The translations under genes and the position numbers were made by a program. A DNA stretch of 13,710 nt from Candidatus Paracaedibacteraceae bacterium UBA6184 (lineage in GTDB: Bacteria > Pseudomonadota > Alphaproteobacteria > UBA6184). The stretch spans positions 1 through 13,710 of the forward strand of contig DITM01000044.1 of NCBI GenBank assembly GCA_002422845.1, written 5' to 3'. The notes below the pieces were generated by a model that was not told the origin of the DNA, did no database searches, and was given only the letters and a program-made list of their open reading frames with translations. Below, piece by piece: positions 1-6,989 of this stretch; the stretch's first letter is position 1, and every line of letters begins with the position of its first letter.

Positions 1-84
1 TCTTACGTATCAGATGCAACCACCGAAGTGGTATCTGAGTTTTCTTTAATCCGTCCATTTATAGGTGTATCAGACATTTCTTAA
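1..84 (+). CDS. Possible 3' end of a gene cut by the window edge
   Basis: Frame 1 is open from the first base to a TAA at 82-84, giving 27 hydrophilic residues that end in GVSDIS. It could be the tail of a gene starting outside the window. The same bases also read on the - strand as a 24-codon ORF (77 down to 3), and an imperfect hairpin (ACCAC-CGAA-GTGGT with flanking CAGAT/ATCTG) lies inside. No family is recognised and a non-coding explanation is equally possible. Confidence 0.2.
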   Translation, partial: SYVSDATTEVVSEFSLIRPFIGVSDIS

Positions 85-142
85 CAAACTCTGAACAAAC
101 GAAAATTTTTTAACAACCTTGTTTACAGCTCCCCTCAAAAAA

Positions 143-199
143 CTTGGAGGCTTGCCCCCGAGATGGATAGCGGCAAATAAGATCCCTGCGATCCGCAGG
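143..199. repeat. Two adjacent hairpins in the intergenic region
   Basis: The first hairpin (143-162) pairs CTTGGAGG with CCCCCGAG across a CTTG loop, with one mismatch. The second (185-199) is a perfect CCTGCG/CGCAGG stem with an ATC loop. Both are GC-rich islands in AT-rich DNA. A 70-codon - strand ORF (282 down to 70) runs through them but has no ribosome binding site, so a palindromic intergenic element is the better reading. Otherwise 85-295 shows no gene. A TATAAT at 261-266 could be the -10 box of the next gene. Confidence 0.35.
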
Positions 200-295
200 A
201 AAAAATCCCGTAACACTCGGTTGCTTACTGGCAAGATAGGAATTTTTAGCACTGCGCTTTTATAATATTCTTTTGTATACATAATACGCTATAAT

Positions 296-1222
296 GTGAG
301 CCGGTCATTAACCATAGGAATTCTACAACTGAACAATAATTTAAAAGGTGCTGCCTGGGTATTGCTATATTGTGTAACCTTTACGTGCAGTATGAGCATC
401 CACAAAATGGTCAATCCTGATATCCCGACCTCATTAAAAGTATTTTTACGGGCTTGTTTTGGTTTAGCATTTTTTAGCCCAATTTTTATTAAAGATGGTC
501 TATCTATTTTTAAATCGACTAATTATAAATTACATCTCATTCGAATCTTTTATATGTCGTTGGCCATGGGAGGGACATATTTCACCTATGCCAATCTGCC
601 CTTTACTGTCGCGACTTCTATTGGATTTACGGGGCCTATCTTTACTGCAGTTTTATCATATTTCATTTTAAAAGATCGCTTAAACCTTGGGCAATGGCTG
701 GCTATTCTTACGGGATATATAGGTGTCTTGCTGATCGTTAATCCCACGGGAGAAATTAACAGCACAATTTATGTAGCCATTTTTGCAAACATTGTCACGG
801 GTCTTAATTTGATTTATGCCCGGAAATTAACAGCGGTTGATACTCGCAATACCATCGTCATCATCGGCAACATTGGTGTGATTATTACATCCGGTGTGTG
901 GTCATTGCTGTATTGGATGCTACATGTATATCACAATTCGTTAGTCAATATCACGTGGCAGTTACCCAATACAGCCGACACATTTTTGCTGATGGGAATG
1001 GGGTTTTTAGGTGCCTTTTCTCAAATTGCGTATATTACAGCGTTACGATATGCTTCACCAGGTTTTTTGGGTCCTTTTGAGTATAGTCGACTGATTATTG
1101 CAATTCCCATCGGTCTTGCATTGGGAGATTCTTTTCCCGGGCAGCAAGAAATCATTGGTATTCTAACCATTGTTGGGGCAACATTATATTTATCATGGAA
1201 AGGACGCCTTAATGACCAATGA
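296..1222 (+). CDS. DMT/EamA-family inner-membrane transporter
   Basis: This is a 308-residue, very hydrophobic protein with about ten membrane segments arranged as two EamA repeats (roughly residues 17-150 and 158-302). Typical repeat ends are visible: a block around 112-150 reading FTGPIFTAVLSYFILKDR and then GYIGVLLIVNP, and a second around 260-301 with IPIGLALGD and ending TLYLSWK. Members of the drug/metabolite transporter superfamily move metabolites such as amino acids, S-adenosylmethionine or drugs; the substrate cannot be read from sequence. The frame opens with a GTG at 296, but no Shine-Dalgarno precedes it. A perfect TATAAT at 290-295 abuts the GTG, while another at 261-266 is better placed for a leader. 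Residues from about 12 (LNNNLKGAAW) look like the conserved start, so the exact start is uncertain. The 3' end overlaps the next gene by 11 nt, implying co-transcription. Confidence 0.88.
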   Translation: MSRSLTIGILQLNNNLKGAAWVLLYCVTFTCSMSIHKMVNPDIPTSLKVFLRACFGLAFFSPIFIKDGLSIFKSTNYKLHLIRIFYMSLAMGGTYFTYANLPFTVATSIGFTGPIFTAVLSYFILKDRLNLGQWLAILTGYIGVLLIVNPTGEINSTIYVAIFANIVTGLNLIYARKLTAVDTRNTIVIIGNIGVIITSGVWSLLYWMLHVYHNSLVNITWQLPNTADTFLLMGMGFLGAFSQIAYITALRYASPGFLGPFEYSRLIIAIPIGLALGDSFPGQQEIIGILTIVGATLYLSWKGRLNDQ

Positions 1223-2099
1223 TCGCTTAGTCCAACTGACATCTAAAGCTTCTATAGCCGTTGCACTGATACTTACTTTAGCAAAATTATATGCTGTTTA
1301 TACAACGCACTCGTTAGGGATTTTAAGCAGCTTATTTGATTCATCCATGGATATGATCGCGTCCATCGGAAATCTGATCGCAGTCACTATCGCATCCCGC
1401 CCAGCAGATCATAAATATCAATTTGGTTATGGAAAATTAGAGGCAGTGGCCGCCTTAATTCAATCAATGCTTATCGGTGTATCCTTACTGTTTCTGGCAT
1501 CAGAAGCCGTACAACGCTTTTTATCCAGCGACATAGATGTAACCCATTCAACTGTTGGTATTTGGGTTATGGTATTATCCATCGTTATGACTCTTGGGTT
1601 AACGACGTTTCAAAGATATACTATTCAACGCACCCAATCACTGGCTATTAAAGCTGATGCATTACATTATAAAACAGATATCGCAATAAATATAGTCGTG
1701 CTGGTCTCTCTATTCTTAAACACGTATTACAACGCTATTGATACCTTTGCCTGCATTGGTATTTGTGGGTTTATTATGTGGTCAACCCGACATATTATTG
1801 TGGAAAGCCTGGAGGTATTACTGGATAAAGAAATTAATACCGACGATCAAACAAAGATCATCGCAATTTTAAATAACCATCCATCAGTTAAAGGATTTCA
1901 TAATTTTAGAACACGCAGTTCTGGAAAACGCATTTTTATTGAGGCTCACATTGAAATGGATCCAAAACTGACGTTGGTTGAAGCCCATGTCATTGCACAT
2001 GAGCTTAAGGATGCTATTGAGGCTGCCTATCCCCATTCAGAGATGATCGTTCATCAAGATCCATTTGGTTATGACGAATCCTATGAGCGGAAGTTCTAA
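1212..2099 (+). CDS. Cation diffusion facilitator (FieF/YiiP-like) divalent metal exporter
   Basis: A 295-residue CDF-family protein that exports divalent metal (Zn, Fe, Mn or similar) across the inner membrane by proton antiport. Start chosen at ATG 1212 because AAAGGA (1199-1204) lies 7 nt upstream; it sits inside the end of the transporter gene. Compared with E. coli FieF, the transport site A is intact (D43, D47, H152, D156 for D45, D49, H153, D157). The cytoplasmic site C is also intact (H230, H246, H281, D283). Site B keeps only D66, because the two histidines are tyrosines (Y69, Y73). The membrane domain covers about residues 10-200 and the soluble C-terminal domain 205-295, ending near the conserved HQDP. 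Its stop is 1 nt from the stop of the convergent secreted protease gene, with no terminator visible between them. Metal specificity is not determinable here. Confidence 0.93.
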   Translation: MTNDRLVQLTSKASIAVALILTLAKLYAVYTTHSLGILSSLFDSSMDMIASIGNLIAVTIASRPADHKYQFGYGKLEAVAALIQSMLIGVSLLFLASEAVQRFLSSDIDVTHSTVGIWVMVLSIVMTLGLTTFQRYTIQRTQSLAIKADALHYKTDIAINIVVLVSLFLNTYYNAIDTFACIGICGFIMWSTRHIIVESLEVLLDKEINTDDQTKIIAILNNHPSVKGFHNFRTRSSGKRIFIEAHIEMDPKLTLVEAHVIAHELKDAIEAAYPHSEMIVHQDPFGYDESYERKF

Positions 2100-2100
2100 C

Positions 2101-3777
2101 TTATTCATCCAAAGGGATCAGCATATCGTAATGCCCACCCGTAAAGAATACATTTCTAACCCTTGGTCCTTTTGCAGCGACTCCCCGACTATCGCTGCTG
2201 CTAGAAAGTAATTTAATAAGGTCGCCTGAATAATCCTTAGACCAAATATTATACTCTACGCCGAGTCTATCTTTTATTGCAGCAAACAATCCGCCAGGTA
2301 TCCAAGTACCTGGGCCTCTGTTTTTAGAAAAAACGCTTCTTACACTTTTAAGAAGATTTTCTTTTGTATCAAGATCAGCTTCCTTAATTTTACTCGCAAT
2401 CAACTCCTTTTTAAGGGCTGAAAGAAACGCCTCATATGAAGACAGAGTCGTCAGATTTTCTATCTGATTGATTAGCTGTAGTTTTGCTTTCACAAATAAT
2501 TCTACATCGCCACATCTGCATATTTTCATTAGTTCGTCGAACGCATATTGAATTTGTTGTTTAACGTCCACCTGCTCTCGAGTTAGAGGATCGATTAATT
2601 CATCGATTAATTCATTGTATTGACGTGTTAAGTCTGCAACATTAACATCTTCAATATTTGCAGAAATCACTGATAGCTCTAGGGTATTTATGTGCTCTCT
2701 AAGTTCTGAGCTTGATGTAACGTTAGGCAACCCCTGTAATTTCTGAAGATTTTTTATTAATGCATTGCGTGCATCCTGAAAAAGTTCAGCATGATACGCT
2801 GTTTTTTCTGTTGCAAAATCAGTGAGGAGTTTTAAGGCTGAAGTTACATTTCCGCCATTATCAGCATTTCCTGCAAGAGTTCGAACGTTTGCTTCAAGAG
2901 CAGTTGTATCACCCGAAAGCCTTAAGTTGCCTATATCGAGAACTAACGACGAACGATCATTAACAAAGTCTTGAAATACATCATGTTGTGCATTCACTAA
3001 GGCTTCAATCGCATTAACAAATCTTTTTCTATCCACTCCTATCGCATAAAATCCGCAATTGCCATCCCCTTTAATGTTGATGTATAGAAACCGTTGCCCG
3101 TCCCTGGTTGTCATAACTTTATCCGTAACCTTTACAAACCCAGGCTCTTTACCATACAATTTTCTTGCATTAGCTTTTGCAGCGTCTATTTCCGGTGATG
3201 CAAAAGTCGACACCCCAGACTGCTTAGGTTCTGCTGTTTTTTTTAAGGGCGCTATAGATCCTTTAGGACTCACATTTGGAGCCGTAGAAGGAGTTGGTTT
3301 AAGGTCTGGTTTCAAAGGAGCCTGAGGAAGCTCATTAGAAGCTTTAGTTTCCAATAGCGTTGGCACTGGTGTAGTTAATTTTTTGGGAATAGCCTTAGGT
3401 TCTATTGACTTCTGTACTGTTGCTGCAGGCACTCCTGATGGTTTAGGTTCTGTTGACTTTTTTAAGGGCGGTATAGATCCTTTAGGACTCACATTTGGAG
3501 CCGTAGAAGGAGTTGGTTTAAGATCTGGTTTCAAAGGAGCTTGAGGAAGCTCATTAGAAGCTTTAGTTTCCAATAGCGTTGGCACTGGTGTAGTTAATTT
3601 TTTGGGAATAGCCTTAGGTTCTATTGACTTTTGCAAGGGTTGAGGTCTGAAAACTATTGATGTCTTATACGCTTGTTCATACAAACAGTTTTGAATAGGT
3701 CCCAGTGTTAAAGAGTCTGGTATCGCCTCTGCACTTACTGTTGCAACACTTAAAAGGATTCCCATAAAGTAATTCAT
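2101..3777 (-). CDS. Secreted OTU-family cysteine protease (putative deubiquitinase effector) with duplicated proline-rich linker
   Basis: 558 residues. A short signal peptide (1-16, cut after VSA) predicts Sec export. Residues about 50-190 form a Pro/Lys/Thr-rich linker containing a 73-residue unit present twice (starting at 50 and 123). The rest looks like an OTU protease: GDGNCGFYAI places D238 and catalytic C241 in the classical DGNC motif. The C-terminus has a hydrophobic block around 492-511 (WIPGGLFAAI, then GVEYNIW) and GGHYDMLIP, giving catalytic H549 and D551 (an H-x-D arrangement as in OTUB1). About 300 residues separate Cys from His, longer than a compact OTU core, so a mostly helical insert (about 290-480) is inferred. 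OTU enzymes cleave ubiquitin; bacterial ones are usually effectors acting in eukaryotic hosts. A good sigma70-type promoter precedes it, with GAGAG 4 nt before the ATG. Activity and export route are unproven. Confidence 0.82.
   Translation of the reverse strand: MNYFMGILLSVATVSAEAIPDSLTLGPIQNCLYEQAYKTSIVFRPQPLQKSIEPKAIPKKLTTPVPTLLETKASNELPQAPLKPDLKPTPSTAPNVSPKGSIPPLKKSTEPKPSGVPAATVQKSIEPKAIPKKLTTPVPTLLETKASNELPQAPLKPDLKPTPSTAPNVSPKGSIAPLKKTAEPKQSGVSTFASPEIDAAKANARKLYGKEPGFVKVTDKVMTTRDGQRFLYINIKGDGNCGFYAIGVDRKRFVNAIEALVNAQHDVFQDFVNDRSSLVLDIGNLRLSGDTTALEANVRTLAGNADNGGNVTSALKLLTDFATEKTAYHAELFQDARNALIKNLQKLQGLPNVTSSSELREHINTLELSVISANIEDVNVADLTRQYNELIDELIDPLTREQVDVKQQIQYAFDELMKICRCGDVELFVKAKLQLINQIENLTTLSSYEAFLSALKKELIASKIKEADLDTKENLLKSVRSVFSKNRGPGTWIPGGLFAAIKDRLGVEYNIWSKDYSGDLIKLLSSSSDSRGVAAKGPRVRNVFFTGGHYDMLIPLDE
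3224..3630 (-). repeat. Near-identical 188-nt direct repeat inside the OTU protease gene
   Basis: Bases 3224-3411 recur at 3443-3630, with a period of 219 nt (73 codons), so the reading frame is kept. The copies differ at only a few positions, mostly at the edges, and encode the Pro-rich linker twice. Such near identity at DNA level points to a recent duplication, and copy number could vary between strains. Confidence 0.9.
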
Positions 3778-3804
3778 AACGCTCTCAAAATAATTCCTTA
3801 GGTG

Positions 3805-3832
3805 ATTATAGGGACTAAAATCTATATTTCAA
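3805..3832 (-). promoter_or_regulatory. Sigma70-type promoter of the OTU protease gene
   Basis: On the - strand, TTGAAA (-35, 3827-3832) and TATAAT (-10, 3805-3810) are separated by 16 nt. Transcription would start near 3798, leaving a leader of about 20 nt before the ATG at 3777. The gene therefore appears to have its own promoter rather than depending on dksA upstream. Confidence 0.7.
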
Positions 3833-3900
3833 GCGTAATTACAGCGCCCGCCTCATCATTTCTATTGGAGGCAACTTCATGTTATTAGGAGAGAACCTTC

Positions 3901-3995
3901 ACTTAAAGGGATCGGCAGACGTAGGAGCCCTTGCGACGGTCTGCCGGGTGGGCGGGTTGAACATTGTCATGCGACCGAAGGGAGCGTGCCTATTT
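3901..3995. repeat. Palindromic intergenic element, copy A
   Basis: In the gap between dksA and the protease gene. CGGCAGAC (3913-3920) pairs perfectly with GTCTGCCG (3939-3946). Next come GGGTGGGC (3946-3953), a CCGAAG-containing stretch and GCCTATTT (3988-3995); TGGGC and GCCTA can pair to close a second hairpin. The same order of CTTAA-GGG, hairpin, GGGTGGGC, CCGAAG and GCCTATTT occurs at 6836-6930. The element sits antisense to the genes here but sense in the other copy, which suits a dispersed repeat better than a cis-acting leader. Confidence 0.55.
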
Positions 3996-4023
3996 AAAAC
4001 CTATGGCAGCCCTCCCAGAAAAC

Positions 4024-4039
4024 TATCCCAGCTGGGGTA
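4024..4039 (-). terminator. Weak candidate terminator after dksA
   Basis: TATCCC-AGCT-GGGGTA forms a 6-bp stem (one wobble), starting 6 nt beyond the dksA stop. On the - strand it is followed by GTTTTC, a short T run only. It may act as a weak intrinsic terminator. Confidence 0.3.
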
Positions 4040-4044
4040 AGCAC

Positions 4045-4482
4045 TTAATCGCGGTGGACTTTTTCTATACGCTCTAAGGCTTCTTGTGCTTTAAAACATA
4101 AGGTTGCAACCGGTCTTGCTTCTAATCTGGCTACTTCAATAGGATCATCTGTTTGTTCACAATACCCATAAGTGCCATTTTTAATTCTAAGTAACGCTTC
4201 ATCAATTTTATTAATTAACTTACGCGCACGATCCATAGCTCGCATTGTCATTCGCATATCTACTTCAGAAGTCGCCCTATCATTCGGATCAGCTTCATTG
4301 TGAGTCTGCTCTTGTAACGTAAGCACAGCCTGCGTGTATTCTTGCGTTAGTTCTTTTCTCCAGTCTAATAATTTTTGACGAAAATATTCACGCATTATAG
4401 CGCCCATAAAGTCTTTATCTTTAGAGGGGATATAGTCTTCAGAAATATCTATAATTTTTTCATCAAGAACCATCGAAATCAT
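4045..4482 (-). CDS. dksA: DksA-type RNA polymerase-binding transcription factor
   Basis: DksA binds the secondary channel of RNA polymerase and, with ppGpp, adjusts transcription to nutrient status. The frame is open back to 4623, but the ATG at 4480-4482 (MISMVLDEK) is preceded by AAAGG at 4492-4496, and homology begins just after it (DISEDYIPS). This gives 145 residues, the usual length. The coiled-coil tip motif DPNDRA is present (D65, D68, A70, matching E. coli D71, D74, A76). The C-terminal globular domain carries GTYGYC...RLEARPVATLC. Only C108 and C129 of the four zinc ligands remain; the others are T111 and A132. Partly or wholly cysteine-free DksA is common in Alphaproteobacteria. 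The gene diverges from the 4612 operon. Confidence 0.92.
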   Translation of the reverse strand: MISMVLDEKIIDISEDYIPSKDKDFMGAIMREYFRQKLLDWRKELTQEYTQAVLTLQEQTHNEADPNDRATSEVDMRMTMRAMDRARKLINKIDEALLRIKNGTYGYCEQTDDPIEVARLEARPVATLCFKAQEALERIEKVHRD

Positions 4483-4611
4483 AGCAACCAACCTTTCTTT
4501 ATTATTCTTCTTTTTGCATACATCATATACGTCAAGTGCAATACTACGCAACCAAAATTTCTCATAGAAATTCCAAAAAATCCATGCTACACCTAATAAA
4601 GGGTACAATAC

Positions 4612-5913
4612 ATGAAACAACACTTTCTACACATTTTTTTAAGTAACAACTTGGTGACGGCTGCCCATGTAACCGAGGATGGAACAGAGTTGCTTTTTTC
4701 AAATGTTCACCTTTCAAGCTTAGATAAAATATTGCAAGAGTTAACGTCGTATCTTCACATTCAAATTCGATTGATTCTGGATGCACCCAACTTAATAGTT
4801 AAGTCATTTGATACGCTGGGAATGAACCCTTGGCATCAGCATCAACTTTCACGCAGACTTGTAAAAGAATCAAAATCTGATTGGTACTCGATATGGAAAG
4901 AGCACGATCAATTGATTCTTATAAAAGGAAATCTATCCGAGTTAGAACATACGTTTTTAAACCACCTGCACCAACGACGTTTTTTGATTGAGTCTATAGT
5001 GCCAGCCTTATGGATACTAAATACAGTGTTATTAAATGGACATCAAATCAAAAAGAATGGAATTGTACAATTTTCCACACACACTCATTTTCAACAAGTT
5101 TTATACCTTAACGGGGTTCCGACTATTTCCCGAATGACTCAAACCACAGATACCAGTGATTGGATTCAATTTGTTCGAACAAAATACAAACTAACCCTAG
5201 AAACGCTTGATGTCGAGCGGTTAATCAAATCTTTGGGTAAACCTACTGACTCTTTTACGACGTACGCTTTAAATCAATTGCCCTTTTTACAGAGGCCTAA
5301 CATCACATTTAAGAAGGAACTACCCCTTCAAACGTATTATACCTATGCGCATTTATTTAGACAGTTTGCTTACGGAATGGCCACAATCAGTCTTCTACTT
5401 ATTGCAGCAATGTTGCCAGATTTAATTAAAATGAATAAACATCAATTTAAATTGAATACATTGATCAGCACCGAGCTTTCAATATTAGATGCATATACCC
5501 CAAGTGATACATTAACAAGCACGTCTGAGTCTTATATTCAAAAACGAAACGTCGTTGAATTGTTTAATACTCAATCATTTCCAACGATGTCATTTCTAGA
5601 AAAGCTATCGACGATTTTACCCAACTATGGTCAAGTGATCTATATTCGCCTTGCCCCGAAAGTATCAAGGTTAAATACACCCGGCGGAGGGGAATTTGCG
5701 ATGCATTTACGGATCGTCCCTTTGAAGAATTCTAAAAGCCTACACCTATTAACCACTGACATACACAAAATGTTTGGATCTCAGGTGCGCATACATATTG
5801 TTAACACGCCAACCGTCCAGGCGAATGGTACGTCTGAAGAGCTCCCCTTGAAGCATACCGTACAGATAAACATAACAGGATTGATGCATGACCTTCAACG
5901 ACTTACACCTTAA
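4612..5913 (+). CDS. GspL/PilN-like inner-membrane assembly protein of a type II secretion or type IV pilus machine
   Basis: 433 residues in a bitopic layout: a cytoplasmic N-terminal region (1-250), one membrane helix at about 252-272 (FAYGMATISLLLIAAMLPDL), a helical stretch (275-315) and a periplasmic alpha/beta domain (320-425) starting MSFLEKLSTILPNYGQVIY. GspL and PilM-PilN proteins share this plan: a cytoplasmic actin-like platform that binds the assembly ATPase, then a membrane helix and a small ferredoxin-like domain. Sequence similarity is weak, so the assignment rests on architecture and on the two genes behind it, which fit GspM/PilO and GspC/PilP. AAAGGG at 4598-4603 is 8 nt before the ATG, and the gene overlaps the next by 26 nt. 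No ATPase, secretin or pseudopilin gene is in the window. Confidence 0.55.
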   Translation: MKQHFLHIFLSNNLVTAAHVTEDGTELLFSNVHLSSLDKILQELTSYLHIQIRLILDAPNLIVKSFDTLGMNPWHQHQLSRRLVKESKSDWYSIWKEHDQLILIKGNLSELEHTFLNHLHQRRFLIESIVPALWILNTVLLNGHQIKKNGIVQFSTHTHFQQVLYLNGVPTISRMTQTTDTSDWIQFVRTKYKLTLETLDVERLIKSLGKPTDSFTTYALNQLPFLQRPNITFKKELPLQTYYTYAHLFRQFAYGMATISLLLIAAMLPDLIKMNKHQFKLNTLISTELSILDAYTPSDTLTSTSESYIQKRNVVELFNTQSFPTMSFLEKLSTILPNYGQVIYIRLAPKVSRLNTPGGGEFAMHLRIVPLKNSKSLHLLTTDIHKMFGSQVRIHIVNTPTVQANGTSEELPLKHTVQINITGLMHDLQRLTP

Positions 5914-6496
5914 GCATAAGTATCAGCGCGTTACAGTTTTTTTTACGTTAGTGCGATGGCTATTGACAGATAAGCGATTGCGCATTCCCCTTATCATTCT
6001 GATGGCAAGCGTCGTCTTCATCAGCTTTAGCTGCGCTTTATATTCTTTTCAAAAAAATCGTATGGATACCTTGGTTGTTAAACTTTCCGCTCAAACGACA
6101 GAAATTCTGCGTCGTGTAGACGTGAGCCAACATCAAGCTGAAATCCCAAAGTTCGAAGCCTCTATGAAAGCTGTTGGCGCTTATCACCCCTCAATTACTG
6201 CAGACGCTTGTGCTTCACACGTTTCAAGATGTTTCTTACAAAAGAACAAGCCTGAGATTGGAATTACTGTAAAAAAGCAAGAAATAGTAGACACGTTGTA
6301 CACCATTCAATCGTTTGATGTTAAGTTCAAATCATCCTTTGATTACGAAATATTTGATATGATGGAATATATCCTGTCGAACCCCAGTAAATTTGGATAC
6401 ACTCGATTGCGAGAATTTGAAATTGAGCAACTGTTCGAAACCTCCCCCATTGTTAAAGGACTGTTTGTTTACGATCAACTGAGTTTAACGCCATGA
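5888..6496 (+). CDS. GspM/PilO-like single-pass membrane protein
   Basis: 202 residues: a basic cytoplasmic tail (1-31), one membrane helix (about 33-53, IPLIILMASVVFISFSCAL), a helical segment (55-85) and a periplasmic domain with alternating charged and hydrophobic blocks up to 202. GspM and PilO partner GspL and PilN in the inner-membrane platform and have this size and topology; direct sequence identity is not obvious. The ATG at 5888 lies inside the end of the upstream gene and is preceded by CAGGA at about 7 nt. The 3' end overlaps the next ATG in an ATGA arrangement, typical of translational coupling. It contains two cysteines (in ACASHVSRC) that could form a disulfide after export. 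Confidence 0.5.
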   Translation: MTFNDLHLKHKYQRVTVFFTLVRWLLTDKRLRIPLIILMASVVFISFSCALYSFQKNRMDTLVVKLSAQTTEILRRVDVSQHQAEIPKFEASMKAVGAYHPSITADACASHVSRCFLQKNKPEIGITVKKQEIVDTLYTIQSFDVKFKSSFDYEIFDMMEYILSNPSKFGYTRLREFEIEQLFETSPIVKGLFVYDQLSLTP

Positions 6497-6825
6497 AGTT
6501 TATTCTGATCTTAGTCTGCGTGTGTTTGCCTGTTTTTGGAAAAACATTTTCATTAATGCACCCAACCTATAATAAAAGCGCCGACACATCCGGATTAACC
6601 TTAAACGGAATTGTATTTGCCTCTGATAAAGAGTGGGTGATCTGGATAAATCATCAACGTGTTACCCCCAACAAAACACCCGCCTGGTTAAAGATCTCTA
6701 AAGTTACCGATACAACAGTGGAATGCGAGTATTTGTATCATAAACTATGGTATCAAGTGACGTTAGAACCTTATGATACATTTACACCCAACGTTAAGAC
6801 GGAAGAAAACATCCCACCGGAGTGA
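6493..6825 (+). CDS. Small periplasmic GspC/PilP/MshK-like protein
   Basis: 110 residues with a likely signal peptide (about 1-16, MKFILILVCVCLPVFG) and a small beta-rich domain. The stretch LTLNGIVFASDKEWVIWINH (residues 35-54), followed by QRVTP and WLKISKVTDTTVEC, resembles the homology region of GspC, PilP and MshK proteins. These contact the secretin and have the pattern 'G-I-V...W-x-V/I-W-I-N...V-T-P...L...I...V'. Being the last gene of a coupled operon after GspL- and GspM-like genes fits that role: linking inner-membrane platform to outer-membrane secretin. The ATG overlaps the preceding TGA. The C-terminus is acidic and Pro-rich, and the stop codon lies inside a stem (CCCACC 6813-6818 with GGTGGG 6841-6846). 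Confidence 0.5.
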   Translation: MKFILILVCVCLPVFGKTFSLMHPTYNKSADTSGLTLNGIVFASDKEWVIWINHQRVTPNKTPAWLKISKVTDTTVECEYLYHKLWYQVTLEPYDTFTPNVKTEENIPPE

Positions 6826-6930
6826 CGCTGTTGGCTTAAGGGTGGGAAATCGCAGTGAAGCTATCTTTGGCTTCATCGCGATTGGGTGGGCAATGAAAAG
6901 TCTCCGAAGCGAAGCGAAGGAGCCTATTTT
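6813..6930. repeat. Palindromic intergenic element, copy B
   Basis: Three stems in a row. CCCACC/GGTGGG (6813-6818 and 6841-6846) spans the preceding stop codon. A long stem (6848-6861 with 6870-6883) has one A-C mismatch and one wobble. CTCC/GGAG (6902-6905 and 6919-6922) encloses a GAAGCGAAGCGAA loop. It shares CTTAAGGG, GGGTGGGC (6884-6891), CCGAAG and GCCTATTT (6922-6929) with the element at 3901-3995. It may also serve as the operon terminator. No gene is seen in 6826-6989. Confidence 0.55.
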
Positions 6931-6989
6931 AATATTCTGTTAACCTTTTTTTACGATACTTAACCTTGGTGTTAATAAATCGTGAAAAA

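Noticed and set aside
70..282. 70-codon - strand ORF upstream of the DMT transporter
   Set aside because: No ribosome binding site, it runs through two strong hairpins, and no family is recognised; kept only as a repeat region.
3224..3630. CRISPR-like or minisatellite array
   Set aside because: Only two long copies, in frame inside a coding region, with no short repeat-spacer pattern.
3901..4040. 6S RNA or other known structured RNA between dksA and the protease gene
   Set aside because: No long closing stem with a central bubble could be drawn, and the core boxes recur at 6884-6930, which fits a repeat better.
4483..4623. N-terminal extension of DksA to 192 residues
   Set aside because: DksA homology starts after residue 50 of the long form, a Shine-Dalgarno fits the ATG at 4482, and the extension would overlap the start of the divergent gene.
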